Shown here in pieces: positions 23,168 to 29,554 of a stretch of 64,000 nt of DNA. Under the pieces are notes generated by a model, which saw only the letters and a program-made list of their open reading frames with translations, was not told where the DNA came from and did no database searches. The translations under genes were made by a program, and so were the position numbers. Source of the DNA: a virus; IMG/VR virus record IMGVR_UViG_3300050821_001592, positions 1 to 64,000 of that record; one strand, 5' to 3'. How positions within the stretch are numbered: the first letter of the stretch is position 1; every line of letters starts with the position of its first letter.

Positions 23168-23359
23168 CTAATACGTTCCCCCGTCCACGAGTGTTTCGGA
23201 GATAGACCCCGAAGCCGAAGACATCACAGAACCATCGGAGAACTCAACGGTCCCGAATACGGCTTTTGTTGCAGCAAACCCGTCGTCTGTGACTTCAACG
23301 ACACCGCTCTGTGTGTTACAGACCCACGGAGCTATAATATTTATTGGTTGTTTATTCAT
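23168..23359 (-). CDS. Small fibre-associated hypothetical protein
   Basis: A 63-residue protein from ATG 23359 (MNKQPINIIAPWVCNTQSGV). Its GTVEFSDGSVMSSASGS resembles fibre-protein linkers. The start lies 6 bases after the CCA end of the tRNA-like gene and lacks an obvious ribosome-binding site, so a longer or leaderless mode of translation is possible. Confidence 0.45.
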   Translation of the reverse strand: MNKQPINIIAPWVCNTQSGVVEVTDDGFAATKAVFGTVEFSDGSVMSSASGSISETLVDGGTY

Positions 23360-23365
23360 ATTGAT

Positions 23366-23440
23366 TGGCTGGCGCGGCAGGACTCGAACCTGCAACCACG
23401 CGGTTAACAGTCAGTCGGATTGCCGCTATCCTACCCCACA
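23366..23440 (-). tRNA. tRNA-like gene, Asn(GTT) anticodon, mismatched acceptor and anticodon stems
   Basis: The - strand folds with exact tRNA spacing (7-2-4-7-4-1-5-7-5-5-5-7-5-7-1) and an encoded CCA (23366-23368). The D stem GGAT/ATCC and T stem GCAGG/CCTGC with TTCGAGT loop are perfect. The anticodon loop is CTGTTAA, giving GTT (Asn). The acceptor strands TGTGGGG and CGCGCCA pair at only 4 of 7 positions, and the anticodon stem ACTGA/CCGCG at about 2 of 5 counting one G-U. Thus the local hairpins are sound and the helices joining the two halves are not. It overlaps the HNH gene stop by 10 bases. Confidence 0.55.
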
Positions 23441-23736
23441 ACAGCGGCGAGCCCGTCCTCAACTTCTCGGTGGCAATTCGCACAGAGTAGGACGGTCTTC
23501 GCGAGTTCTTCCTGTATCTTCGTCCAGCTTCGGGTTAGGCCACGCTCGCTTAGAGCGAAGCCCTTCTCGTCTGGGTCGATATGATGGAATTCCAGTGCCC
23601 GAATACAGCGACTATATCCGCAAAGTTGACACCTGCCGCCCTTCAAAGCTACTGACATCTGTTTCAATTTCTTACGACGCTTCTTCACCGCTATCATGTT
23701 TTCAACACGACGGTCGGCGTACGTTCTAATCTCCAT
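23431..23736 (-). CDS. HNH endonuclease
   Basis: A 101-residue protein. C-Q-L-C-G-Y near residue 36, LEFHHIDPDEKGFALS and LLCANCHREVEDG form a full HNH nuclease with two zinc-binding Cys pairs and the catalytic HH. The N-terminal MEIRTYADRRVENMIAVKKR is basic. It sits directly upstream of the tRNA-like gene and its stop codon lies inside that gene's 5' end. A free-standing homing endonuclease next to a tRNA is a common arrangement. Confidence 0.8.
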   Translation of the reverse strand: MEIRTYADRRVENMIAVKKRRKKLKQMSVALKGGRCQLCGYSRCIRALEFHHIDPDEKGFALSERGLTRSWTKIQEELAKTVLLCANCHREVEDGLAAVVG

Positions 23737-23751
23737 GCTGCACCGCCTTCT

Positions 23752-23815
23752 TGGCGATGTAGCCCAACAGCAGTGTGCCAGCCACTCGGTTTAAGTCCGA
23801 GAACTTACCTCGCCA
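23752..23815 (-). other. Hairpin structure in the gap upstream of the HNH gene
   Basis: In the 110-base gap, TGGCGA (5' on the - strand) can pair with TCGCCA about 58 bases later, and between them CTCGG/CCGAG closes a 7-base ACTTAAA loop. The arrangement loosely recalls a tRNA without a D arm. The rest of the gap shows no open frame. It may be tRNA-derived or a plain regulatory hairpin. Confidence 0.3.
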
Positions 23816-23846
23816 CGTTTGTTAGTCGTGACGCTACACGCCAGAG

Positions 23847-24572
23847 TTAGAACCCGGTTTCGGTCTTAACGAATTGTCGGGCAAGAAATCCCGTCACGAA
23901 TCCAATTTCGAACCACTTACGCCTGCCCTTACGAGCGGCGTCTTTCGCGACCTTGACCTGTTCCTTGCAAACTTGAGCATCGTCGACGGCTTTGAGCTTC
24001 AAGCCCGATACCTCTGTATTTAAGTCCGAGACTTGCTTAGCGTCTGCGGAGAGTAGAGAAAGGGCGTCTGTGGTTTGCTGGGTGCTGTTCGCGAGCTGTT
24101 GTGTTAACACAGGGACTTGTTCAAGAACATCAACCGTGGCGTGGGCATTCGCGGGAGAGACATCCACCCCTCCATCGGGGGTCATCGGAGCGCCATCGAA
24201 CTTAGCTTGAGGGACTAGTGTCTGCCAACGTGCGATTAGTTGTGACGTAGTCATGACATCGTCCGTCTTTTGTTGTTTCGCCAAAGCGGTAGACAGCGCA
24301 GTATTCGCTTGTATCAACGCGGCATCTTGTGCTTGCATTTTCGCTTGCAGTGCATCAAATGCAATTCTATCCGAAGCGACTTGTGCAGCAATCGCAGCGT
24401 TTGCGTCTGCTTGTGCTTTATCGGCGAGGAGGGCCTTGCCGTATTCTACGTTGTCGTGAGCGGCTATGGTAGACTCGACCTTGCCCGCGACTCCGAAGAC
24501 AAGCCCGGCTGCGAGCACAACCATCAGAATAGTTTCATGAGCTTTGACGAATTTTATGTATGACTCAAGCAT
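23847..24572 (-). CDS. Membrane-anchored coiled-coil protein
   Basis: A 241-residue protein from ATG 24572 (GGAG upstream); an in-frame ATG at 24713, also with AAGGAG, would add 47 residues. Residues 14-33 form a transmembrane helix (LMVVLAAGLVFGVAG), then long Ala/Gln-rich heptads (IAAQVASDRIAFDALQAKMQ) run to near the C-terminus, which holds a second amphipathic helix. The N-in single span with a long coiled coil is the shape of an inner-membrane spanin or tail-associated rod; no outer spanin was found nearby. Confidence 0.5.
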   Translation of the reverse strand: MLESYIKFVKAHETILMVVLAAGLVFGVAGKVESTIAAHDNVEYGKALLADKAQADANAAIAAQVASDRIAFDALQAKMQAQDAALIQANTALSTALAKQQKTDDVMTTSQLIARWQTLVPQAKFDGAPMTPDGGVDVSPANAHATVDVLEQVPVLTQQLANSTQQTTDALSLLSADAKQVSDLNTEVSGLKLKAVDDAQVCKEQVKVAKDAARKGRRKWFEIGFVTGFLARQFVKTETGF

Positions 24573-24574
24573 GA

Positions 24575-24688
24575 TTACTCCACGTATCCCAGAATCGCTT
24601 CCTGTGTCGGGTTGAATCGGGCACACCAATCGGTAGCGAGAACCTCCCCCGATACGACACCGCTCGGGCCCCTTGGCCGGATGTTCAA
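24575..24688 (-). CDS. Possible small protein
   Basis: A 37-residue frame from TTG 24688 ending in TAA just before the next start. It reads MNIRPRGPSGVVSGEV, then LATDWCARFNPTQEAILG, a more protein-like sequence than the competing extension of the 23847 gene in the same DNA. No ribosome-binding site is clear, so it stays uncertain. Confidence 0.3.
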   Translation of the reverse strand: MNIRPRGPSGVVSGEVLATDWCARFNPTQEAILGYVE

Positions 24689-24715
24689 AGGCCACTTGTT
24701 GTTTCGTGAACATAT

Positions 24716-24880
24716 CTACTCCTTCCGCAAAAGCTGTTGTAAAAGCTGTTGTAAAAGCTGTTGTATATCTTCCGGTAGGCTGCGGCATAAATGCAGCTCA
24801 GGATAGTACGGAAAAATCAAACGGAGAAGGTATTCCGATGTCTCTAGGCTGACCCATCCCGTACGGGAGATTTCAATCAT
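24716..24880 (-). CDS. Small protein with QQLL repeat
   Basis: A 54-residue frame starting MIEISRTGWVSLETSEYLL and ending in three Q-Q-L-L units encoded by a perfect 12-bp tandem repeat. The repeat makes an amphipathic helix. There is no strong ribosome-binding site. It lies between the DUF5664-like gene and the coiled-coil membrane gene. Confidence 0.4.
   Translation of the reverse strand: MIEISRTGWVSLETSEYLLRLIFPYYPELHLCRSLPEDIQQLLQQLLQQLLRKE
24729..24764 (-). repeat. Three exact 12-bp tandem repeats
   Basis: AAAAGCTGTTGT occurs three times without mismatch at 24729-24740, 24741-24752 and 24753-24764. It encodes QQLL units on the - strand. An exact triplet-multiple repeat can change copy number without a frameshift. 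Confidence 0.9.
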
Positions 24881-24934
24881 AGGCCTCCGATAAAAGCTCG
24901 GTCGTCGGGGTGTCCTCTAAATTACAATGGCGGC

Positions 24935-25426
24935 CTATACCGTATTACCGATTACATATGTATCTTGAGTGACCTTTTTTGCTGCTCCATCTCGGAACTT
25001 CTTATGTCGCTCCTGCATTGCTGGGATTTTTGACGCGACATAATCCAACGCTTTCGCATAGAGAGACGTTGAGTTCCCCACAACAGGTCGGTCATCTATT
25101 AGATTGCCTGTTGTTTGGGCGTCGAGAAGAATGCCCATACACGCTCTAGCGTGACCAAGATGGTGGCATCCAGAGTCTTCGGCCTCTTCTTGGCCTTCGA
25201 ACCACAAGTCGAGGTGGCGCTTCGCCGCCGCTACATATATCGACGCGATAACTTTATTTGCTCTCCAGTTAAACGGGTCATATTTGCCCGCGCCGTCCAT
25301 CATAGCAAGACCTTCCCATGCGAGAGCGATAGCGGGGATTTTTGTGACGTCTACCTTCTTAGCTCCTAGAATGTCCTTAGGATTACTTCCCAAGGCTTGT
25401 GAGGTTGGCGCAACCGTCGTGGACAT
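24935..25426 (-). CDS. DUF5664-like dATP/dGTP pyrophosphohydrolase
   Basis: A 163-residue protein from ATG 25426 with GGAGGAAAG upstream. GAGKYDPFNWRANKV, AAAKRHLDLWFEGQEEAEDS and HHLGHARACMGILLDAQ match the conserved helices of the dATP/dGTP diphosphohydrolase family that I recall as DUF5664. The Asp, Glu and His residues would bind metal and hydrolyse purine dNTPs to dNMPs. Relatives called MazZ act with PurZ in 2-aminoadenine phages; no PurZ is visible here. The start overlaps the upstream gene by 44 bases. Confidence 0.65.
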   Translation of the reverse strand: MSTTVAPTSQALGSNPKDILGAKKVDVTKIPAIALAWEGLAMMDGAGKYDPFNWRANKVIASIYVAAAKRHLDLWFEGQEEAEDSGCHHLGHARACMGILLDAQTTGNLIDDRPVVGNSTSLYAKALDYVASKIPAMQERHKKFRDGAAKKVTQDTYVIGNTV

Positions 25427-25913
25427 CTCTTTCCTCCGATAGGTATTTCTTGACTTCATCCCACGTCCCAAAAAGTTTGACAGCCGGATACACCGAGGTC
25501 ACTCCCGCCCCGTCGAGATAGTGGAACACGTTTTCTTTCTTACCGAGTATGATGAGTTCTCGTGTGGGTTTGCCAAAATCTAAAGATTGAGCAACCGCGA
25601 GTCCATATACAAACCCCGATTCGAAATGTCGTCCTCCTCTCGAAGACGCCGCAACCGTCGCGTCAATGAGCATCTTGTCTTCCGGCACGGTCAGGACGAC
25701 TTTGTCAGCCCGAAGGATATCTTCTAGGTCCGCGACTGCGGTCTCACGAAGATATTCGTCTGTGCATTGTTGGAGAGTAACGTTGTGCGGAACTTTCTCG
25801 TCCGCCCACCGCGAGGAACAGGCGATGCCAAGGAGTGCCAGCTCCTCGGCTCGCTGTTTAACACGGTCCTTGTCCGAGAACATGGACGCGATGTATACCG
25901 TTAGGGGCTTCAC
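25383..25913 (-). CDS. Nucleoside 2-deoxyribosyltransferase-like protein
   Basis: A 176-residue protein from GTG 25913 with AAGGAG upstream. VYIASMFSDKDRV at the start, AVADLEDILRADKVVLTVPE in the middle and SRGGRHFESGFVYGLAVAQS fit the nucleoside deoxyribosyltransferase fold, where the Asp and the E of HFESG are catalytic or sugar-binding. A later GKKENVFHYL motif also occurs in phage members. It would exchange or cleave the base of deoxynucleosides or dNMPs. Neighbours with nuclease and dNTP-hydrolase motifs support a nucleotide recycling role. Confidence 0.65.
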   Translation of the reverse strand: MKPLTVYIASMFSDKDRVKQRAEELALLGIACSSRWADEKVPHNVTLQQCTDEYLRETAVADLEDILRADKVVLTVPEDKMLIDATVAASSRGGRHFESGFVYGLAVAQSLDFGKPTRELIILGKKENVFHYLDGAGVTSVYPAVKLFGTWDEVKKYLSEERDVHDGCANLTSLGK

Positions 25914-26155
25914 AGGCCCAACTCCTTCAATTGACTCGGCTTGCCTTCGTTTATGATAGAGAACCCTGCGAAAAGGTTCATCAACTGCATCGTGGCAATC
26001 TTCCCGACGTCCAGAAACATATACGGGATGAGGAAAGTTTCCTCTTTCAGTTGCTTCGGGTCGTTCACGAGACGAGTGAAGACCTTGACCTCTGTAAGAG
26101 TCCCGGCTCCGTACGTGCCGTCTAGCCTAATACTCGTTGGTTGATTTTCATCCAT
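25910..26155 (-). CDS. Hypothetical protein in nuclease cassette
   Basis: An 81-residue protein from ATG 26155 with GGAGGGGAT upstream (MDENQPTSIRLDGTYGAGTL). The rest mixes strands and helices (TEVKVFTRLVNDPKQLKEET, then TMQLMNLFAGFSI). It lies between the A1-like gene and the deoxyribosyltransferase-like gene and overlaps the latter by 4 bases. No family was recognised. Confidence 0.55.
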   Translation of the reverse strand: MDENQPTSIRLDGTYGAGTLTEVKVFTRLVNDPKQLKEETFLIPYMFLDVGKIATMQLMNLFAGFSIINEGKPSQLKELGL

Positions 26156-26192
26156 ATCCCCTCCAGAATTTAGATTCAAAAGATTGACGAGG

Positions 26193-27866
26193 TTACGCCC
26201 GCCATCTTTCTCCACGCTGAGTAACTATCGCACGCTGTCCGTTGTCGTATTGCAGGACGTGACTGTGAGACCACGCACTCGGGCCAACAGTATACCCCCA
26301 CTCTTTCGTCAACACGGTTGACGTACCTGCAACATAGAGTCCGTGGAATATGCCTGCGGTGTGCGTGTGGGCTGTAGTGGCTTTCACGCCAATTTTACTG
26401 AGGTTGTTAGGTGACCCATTGGCCCCGTTCGCCCCGACGTGCCCGTGCATGTCCAGTGCGACCTCTCCGACGAAATATGGCTCGTCGGGGGTTAGGAAGG
26501 TCACTGCGCCTTTCGGAAGGCCCGCTTCATTAACCATCGCCCGTTCGACGAGATTGACGTCCTTAGGCAATTTCCCCTTACGGATTTCCGAATACATGAA
26601 CTCCTGCAATCGCAGAAATAATTCGGCGTTCGCGGGGTCCACCCGATAATCGAATTCACTCAACCAACGCTTCAACCATTTACGGTCATGATTAGCATCA
26701 GGAACGACGGTCTTGCACCACGGACGAAGGTATTTTTCAATAACGGCTTTCGTTCGTTTGAATTCCTCATCAACCCGATGCAAACCACGTAGCCAATTCG
26801 CGAACTTCTCGTGGTTGTCTTTATATTTCCGGTCATGGGGATTAAAACCCGCACCTTCGAATAAGTCATGAAGTGCCTGATGCCCCGGCTTAAGGGTGTC
26901 GAGCATTTCCATCGCAGCGGACGTAACTCTCGGGTCTGCTTTTGTAGCGTGGATGTCTCCCCATGTAATGGCGGCAACTGTTGCTTTTGTAGAAGTAACA
27001 ACCCCGTCCTCGACAAGGACATTCAAGTCTTGAATAACACGACCATTCTTACGAGCGGCAACTTGACGGACCCACCAATTTCCCTTACCGTCGACTTCTA
27101 CGATGAGGAAGGCATAGCGATGGTGGTGTTCTGCCTTCTGGCCGACCTTCTTCTGGATATAATTGAGTTGAGTGACCGCGCCTGTCGTATACAGCATTTT
27201 AACCGGGCGGTCGGGCGGCATCGCTATAGAGCGCATCTCAATCTTCGTGTGAGGCACTATGATGCTGGAACTGCCTTTATGAGATTCGAGCCCCGACAGA
27301 GGCTTGTCCTCCGTCGGCATGATGTTCATTTCTCCACACCACAGTAAGTCAGGCGCGAGCAAAACGGCGGAATCTTTGATGAAGGGCTGAATCTTCTCGT
27401 CAAACCACAGAGTGTACTCGTACGGACGCTTTGTTCCGCGCTTTACTGCCAACTTACCGTAACGATTCTGGTTGTATGAGAACGTCCCTATCATGACTTG
27501 GGCGTCGTAGTGTTTCGAGAACGCGAGAACATTAGCCCAAAAAGCCTCGTGAACGTGCGTATTGTTTTGAGCAGAAGTCAGGATATACCGCTTAACATCC
27601 TTCGTGTTGGGCAACGCGGCCCGTTCTTCTTTGGATTTCAACTGTCCGCCTGCTAGCGGCTTACCGATGCCTGCCTTGCGCTGGGTCGGGGTTAACTTAT
27701 CAGTGATTGCGGAAAGGATGTCATCGTGTTTCGAAAAAAACTTCGAACGCTGTTTATCTGTAAAAACTGACTTAGCTCGGAGATAATCACGAGTAAGCGG
27801 ACCCTGAAGAGTCAACGCGACCCTCAAAGCGTCATCAACAATCTGGGATTTCGTCACCTTTGTCAT
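26193..27866 (-). CDS. Metallophosphoesterase-type DNase candidate, T5 A1-like
   Basis: A 557-residue protein; ATG 27866 follows GGGGGAAAGG. ILTSAQNNTHVHEAFWANVL and IGTFSYNQNRYG form a distinct N-terminal part. Metal-site motifs then appear: WGDIHA, PDANHDRKW (NHD), LDMHGHVGANGANG and ATTAHTHTAGIFHG (HTH), which match the GD-x-H, NH[DE] and H-x-H motifs of calcineurin-like enzymes. The length and motif order resemble the phage T5 pre-early protein A1, a metallophosphatase-fold nuclease that degrades host DNA; homology was not tested. A promoter lies just upstream, so it may be expressed separately from the late genes. Confidence 0.6.
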   Translation of the reverse strand: MTKVTKSQIVDDALRVALTLQGPLTRDYLRAKSVFTDKQRSKFFSKHDDILSAITDKLTPTQRKAGIGKPLAGGQLKSKEERAALPNTKDVKRYILTSAQNNTHVHEAFWANVLAFSKHYDAQVMIGTFSYNQNRYGKLAVKRGTKRPYEYTLWFDEKIQPFIKDSAVLLAPDLLWCGEMNIMPTEDKPLSGLESHKGSSSIIVPHTKIEMRSIAMPPDRPVKMLYTTGAVTQLNYIQKKVGQKAEHHHRYAFLIVEVDGKGNWWVRQVAARKNGRVIQDLNVLVEDGVVTSTKATVAAITWGDIHATKADPRVTSAAMEMLDTLKPGHQALHDLFEGAGFNPHDRKYKDNHEKFANWLRGLHRVDEEFKRTKAVIEKYLRPWCKTVVPDANHDRKWLKRWLSEFDYRVDPANAELFLRLQEFMYSEIRKGKLPKDVNLVERAMVNEAGLPKGAVTFLTPDEPYFVGEVALDMHGHVGANGANGSPNNLSKIGVKATTAHTHTAGIFHGLYVAGTSTVLTKEWGYTVGPSAWSHSHVLQYDNGQRAIVTQRGERWRA

Positions 27867-27889
27867 GAGCACCTTTCCCCCACATTTCA

Positions 27890-27918
27890 ACAGTACTATA
27901 CTTTCGTGCTATTGTCAA
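27890..27918 (-). promoter_or_regulatory. Candidate promoter for the A1-like cassette
   Basis: On the - strand TTGACA (27913-27918) precedes TACTGT (27890-27895) with a 17-base spacer. The -35 is perfect and the -10 is weak (3 of 6). It occupies the only gap between the lysis cassette and the A1-like gene. TAGTACTG and GTGGGGGAAA are shared with the + strand promoter at 3470. Confidence 0.5.
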
Positions 27919-27920
27919 CC

Positions 27921-28217
27921 CTAGAAATCTTCGCGCCGTCTCCGGCTATTGTCGGCAATGGTCGATAGACTCTTGTCCATCGAGTGGAGAAGGTCATCTT
28001 GATTTTTCAGACTCGCTTCCATGTGAGGAAAATGATTGGTGGCGAGCGTGTCAATTTGTCCGATTGTCTTGCTCGCTTGTGCAGAGAGTCGTTCAAAATA
28101 GGTCGCTACTTTCCACGCAAAAATACACAACGTGGGCCAGCCAATGACCTGAAGATGCTGAGCTACCCATTCGAAAGGCGAACTATTTAATGTCTGTAGG
28201 TACGTCAGAGGTATCAT
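27921..28217 (-). CDS. Spanin- or holin-accessory-like membrane protein
   Basis: A 98-residue protein from ATG 28217 (GGAG 6 bases upstream) with one hydrophobic helix (VIGWPTLCIFAWKVA) followed by a predicted coiled coil (LSAQASKTIGQIDTLATNHF and onward). The single span plus coiled coil resembles an inner-membrane spanin. It overlaps the holin-like gene by 35 bases, consistent with a lysis cassette. Confidence 0.5.
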   Translation of the reverse strand: MIPLTYLQTLNSSPFEWVAQHLQVIGWPTLCIFAWKVATYFERLSAQASKTIGQIDTLATNHFPHMEASLKNQDDLLHSMDKSLSTIADNSRRRREDF

Positions 28218-28404
28218 TCGAAGCTCCTTGAGACTGTACGTAGGCGTGCCCTCCAAGGAAGCCTAAACAGGTAGTCGTGAACGCGACAAAACTCGCATCC
28301 AATCCGTGGAATATGTGAATCGCCGCGCCGATGAGGAAAATGGCAGTACCGATAGCAACGTGCCCGTCGCTGTTGATTTTAGAAATCCATGAAGATATAG
28401 ACAT
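28183..28404 (-). CDS. Holin-like membrane protein
   Basis: A 73-residue protein with two hydrophobic helices (VAIGTAIFLIGAAIHIF and FVAFTTTCLGFLGGHAYV) and a charged C-terminus (NDTSDVPTDIK). This is the topology of class II holins, which open the inner membrane for endolysin. It lies immediately downstream of the hydrolase-like gene and upstream of the spanin-like gene. Confidence 0.6.
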   Translation of the reverse strand: MSISSWISKINSDGHVAIGTAIFLIGAAIHIFHGLDASFVAFTTTCLGFLGGHAYVQSQGASNDTSDVPTDIK

Positions 28405-28411
28405 GTGCCCC

Positions 28412-28864
28412 CTAGTCCCAGAAACTCAACGTATTTAGGTCCGCAATTCTCTGGTGTATGCGTTGGCCTGTCACGGGATTCGTAGCGGCGATGAGCTGCT
28501 TGAACCACGGTCTTTCGATTTTATTTAGAGCGCCGAAGTATAGTGCGCCCGTTTTATTCTCGCTGTGTGCCCCTCGGGTCATGTCAGAAACGGAACCATC
28601 GAATATCCCGTCGACTGCGGAGAGGAGTTTGATGAATGTCGGTTCCCAGATTGATGGGTGACTGAGCGGGGGGATTTCATTCTCGGCCATACTTTCAGGA
28701 ATCGTGTCGAGAACACGGAGCCACGACCCCCACCCCAAGCGAACTCGATTAGCGAGGGTGTGCATTACCATTTGTCCCGCGAGATGACCGCCGCCGTATG
28801 ATTGGCCAAATCTCCAACCATACTCTACGAGTTTTCCCTTCACATAATTGTCTTGAGTTAACAT
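28412..28864 (-). CDS. Cell-wall hydrolase-like protein (SleB/Hydrolase_2-type)
   Basis: A 150-residue protein. HTLANRVRLGWGSWLRVLD, then PSIWEPTFIKLLSAVDGIFD, GSVSDMTRGAHSENKTGALY and FGALNKI follow the order of SleB-type wall hydrolases (A..I.NR...GW, W.PA...VL.G...D.T.GA..Y). Those cleave peptidoglycan, but the usual catalytic Glu near the start is not clearly placed (EYGWRFGQSYGGGHL), so activity is uncertain. AAGGAGGG lies 13 bases before the ATG. It heads the lysis-like cassette. Confidence 0.5.
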   Translation of the reverse strand: MLTQDNYVKGKLVEYGWRFGQSYGGGHLAGQMVMHTLANRVRLGWGSWLRVLDTIPESMAENEIPPLSHPSIWEPTFIKLLSAVDGIFDGSVSDMTRGAHSENKTGALYFGALNKIERPWFKQLIAATNPVTGQRIHQRIADLNTLSFWD

Positions 28865-28951
28865 TGAGTAGCCTACCCTCCTTTCTTACTGCCTTACTAG
28901 GCTCACTCACGGCGGTTACCAGCCGCTTAGCAACGGGAGTGATATTAATAA

Positions 28952-29056
28952 CACGGGTGGTAGGAAACTGCCGCCTACGTCTGCTGCACTCCGTTTATAG
29001 GCCTTGTATGTCAGCCGTGGAGCCGTCGCTCTGTCTACCTGAGACGTACACCCGTG
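28952..29056 (-). ncRNA. Candidate structured RNA element in intergenic gap
   Basis: The 207-base gap has no open frame. CACCCGTG and CACGGGTG (28952-28959 with 29049-29056) can close a 105-base domain by 8 perfect pairs. Inside are GTCT/AGAC (29033-29045), GAGC/GCTC with a 4-base loop (29020-29031) and GTAGG/CCTAC (28960-28978). No T-run follows, so a simple terminator is unlikely. Confidence 0.35.
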
Positions 29057-29071
29057 ATGGGGTACTGAAGG

Positions 29072-29506
29072 TTATTTCTTCGTCTTGGGTTCTGTCAACT
29101 TTCCTTTTTCCCGTTCGAGTTCTTCGTGAGTCGGGTAGTGGGGTTGGAACCTCGTAGGAGTCTCTGCATCCTCTTCAGGAGTCGCGTCGGCAGATTCTCC
29201 GAGATGGTTCAACGCAACGTAGTTCTCGCGAGTCATGGGGATTTTATATTTCCGCATGATATCCCCGATGGGGTCAAACGGTATGTTTTTATCCAGCACT
29301 CGTCTTGGTTTAATGTTTGCGGGGTTGCCCAGCGCAGCCCTGTCAACTTCCATATCGGGTGTCTGTAATGGGGCCTTGTCGACATTCATCTTCGCCGCAA
29401 CGGGGGTAACCGTTTCAGGTGGGTCCGTATCAAGATGCGGTGCGGGGGTGGGCGGATTCGTCTGCTGAAGAATCCTACCCCCGAAATCTACGGGTGCGCC
29501 TGCCAT
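29072..29506 (-). CDS. Hypothetical acidic protein
   Basis: A 144-residue protein from ATG 29506 (GGAGACAAAT upstream), beginning MAGAPVDFGGRILQQTNPPT. It is Pro/Glu/Asp-rich and largely unstructured, with a more ordered centre (IGDIMRKYKIPMTRENYVAL). A promoter candidate lies just upstream. A small virion or scaffold-like role is possible but unsupported. Confidence 0.5.
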   Translation of the reverse strand: MAGAPVDFGGRILQQTNPPTPAPHLDTDPPETVTPVAAKMNVDKAPLQTPDMEVDRAALGNPANIKPRRVLDKNIPFDPIGDIMRKYKIPMTRENYVALNHLGESADATPEEDAETPTRFQPHYPTHEELEREKGKLTEPKTKK

Positions 29507-29522
29507 ATTTGTCTCCATTAAT

Positions 29523-29551
29523 ACTGTACCACAAGGCTCAATCGAAGTCAA
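29523..29551 (-). promoter_or_regulatory. Candidate promoter
   Basis: TTGACT (29546-29551) and TACAGT (29523-29528) are separated by 17 bases on the - strand (9 of 12 consensus). It lies in the short gap after the giant ejection-protein gene and upstream of the 29072 gene and the lysis cassette. Confidence 0.5.
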
Positions 29552-29554
29552 GCT

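Noticed and set aside
23366-23440. Integration attachment site (attP) in the tRNA-like gene
   Set aside because: The half-tRNA pattern would fit, but no integrase or excisionase is visible in the window; kept only as one explanation.
24729-24764. 12-bp repeat as replication iterons
   Set aside because: Only three copies, within a coding frame, with no AT-rich region or initiator gene nearby.
24935-25426. Evidence for 2-aminoadenine (Z) DNA
   Set aside because: A MazZ-like relative exists, but no PurZ or DatZ gene is seen in the window.
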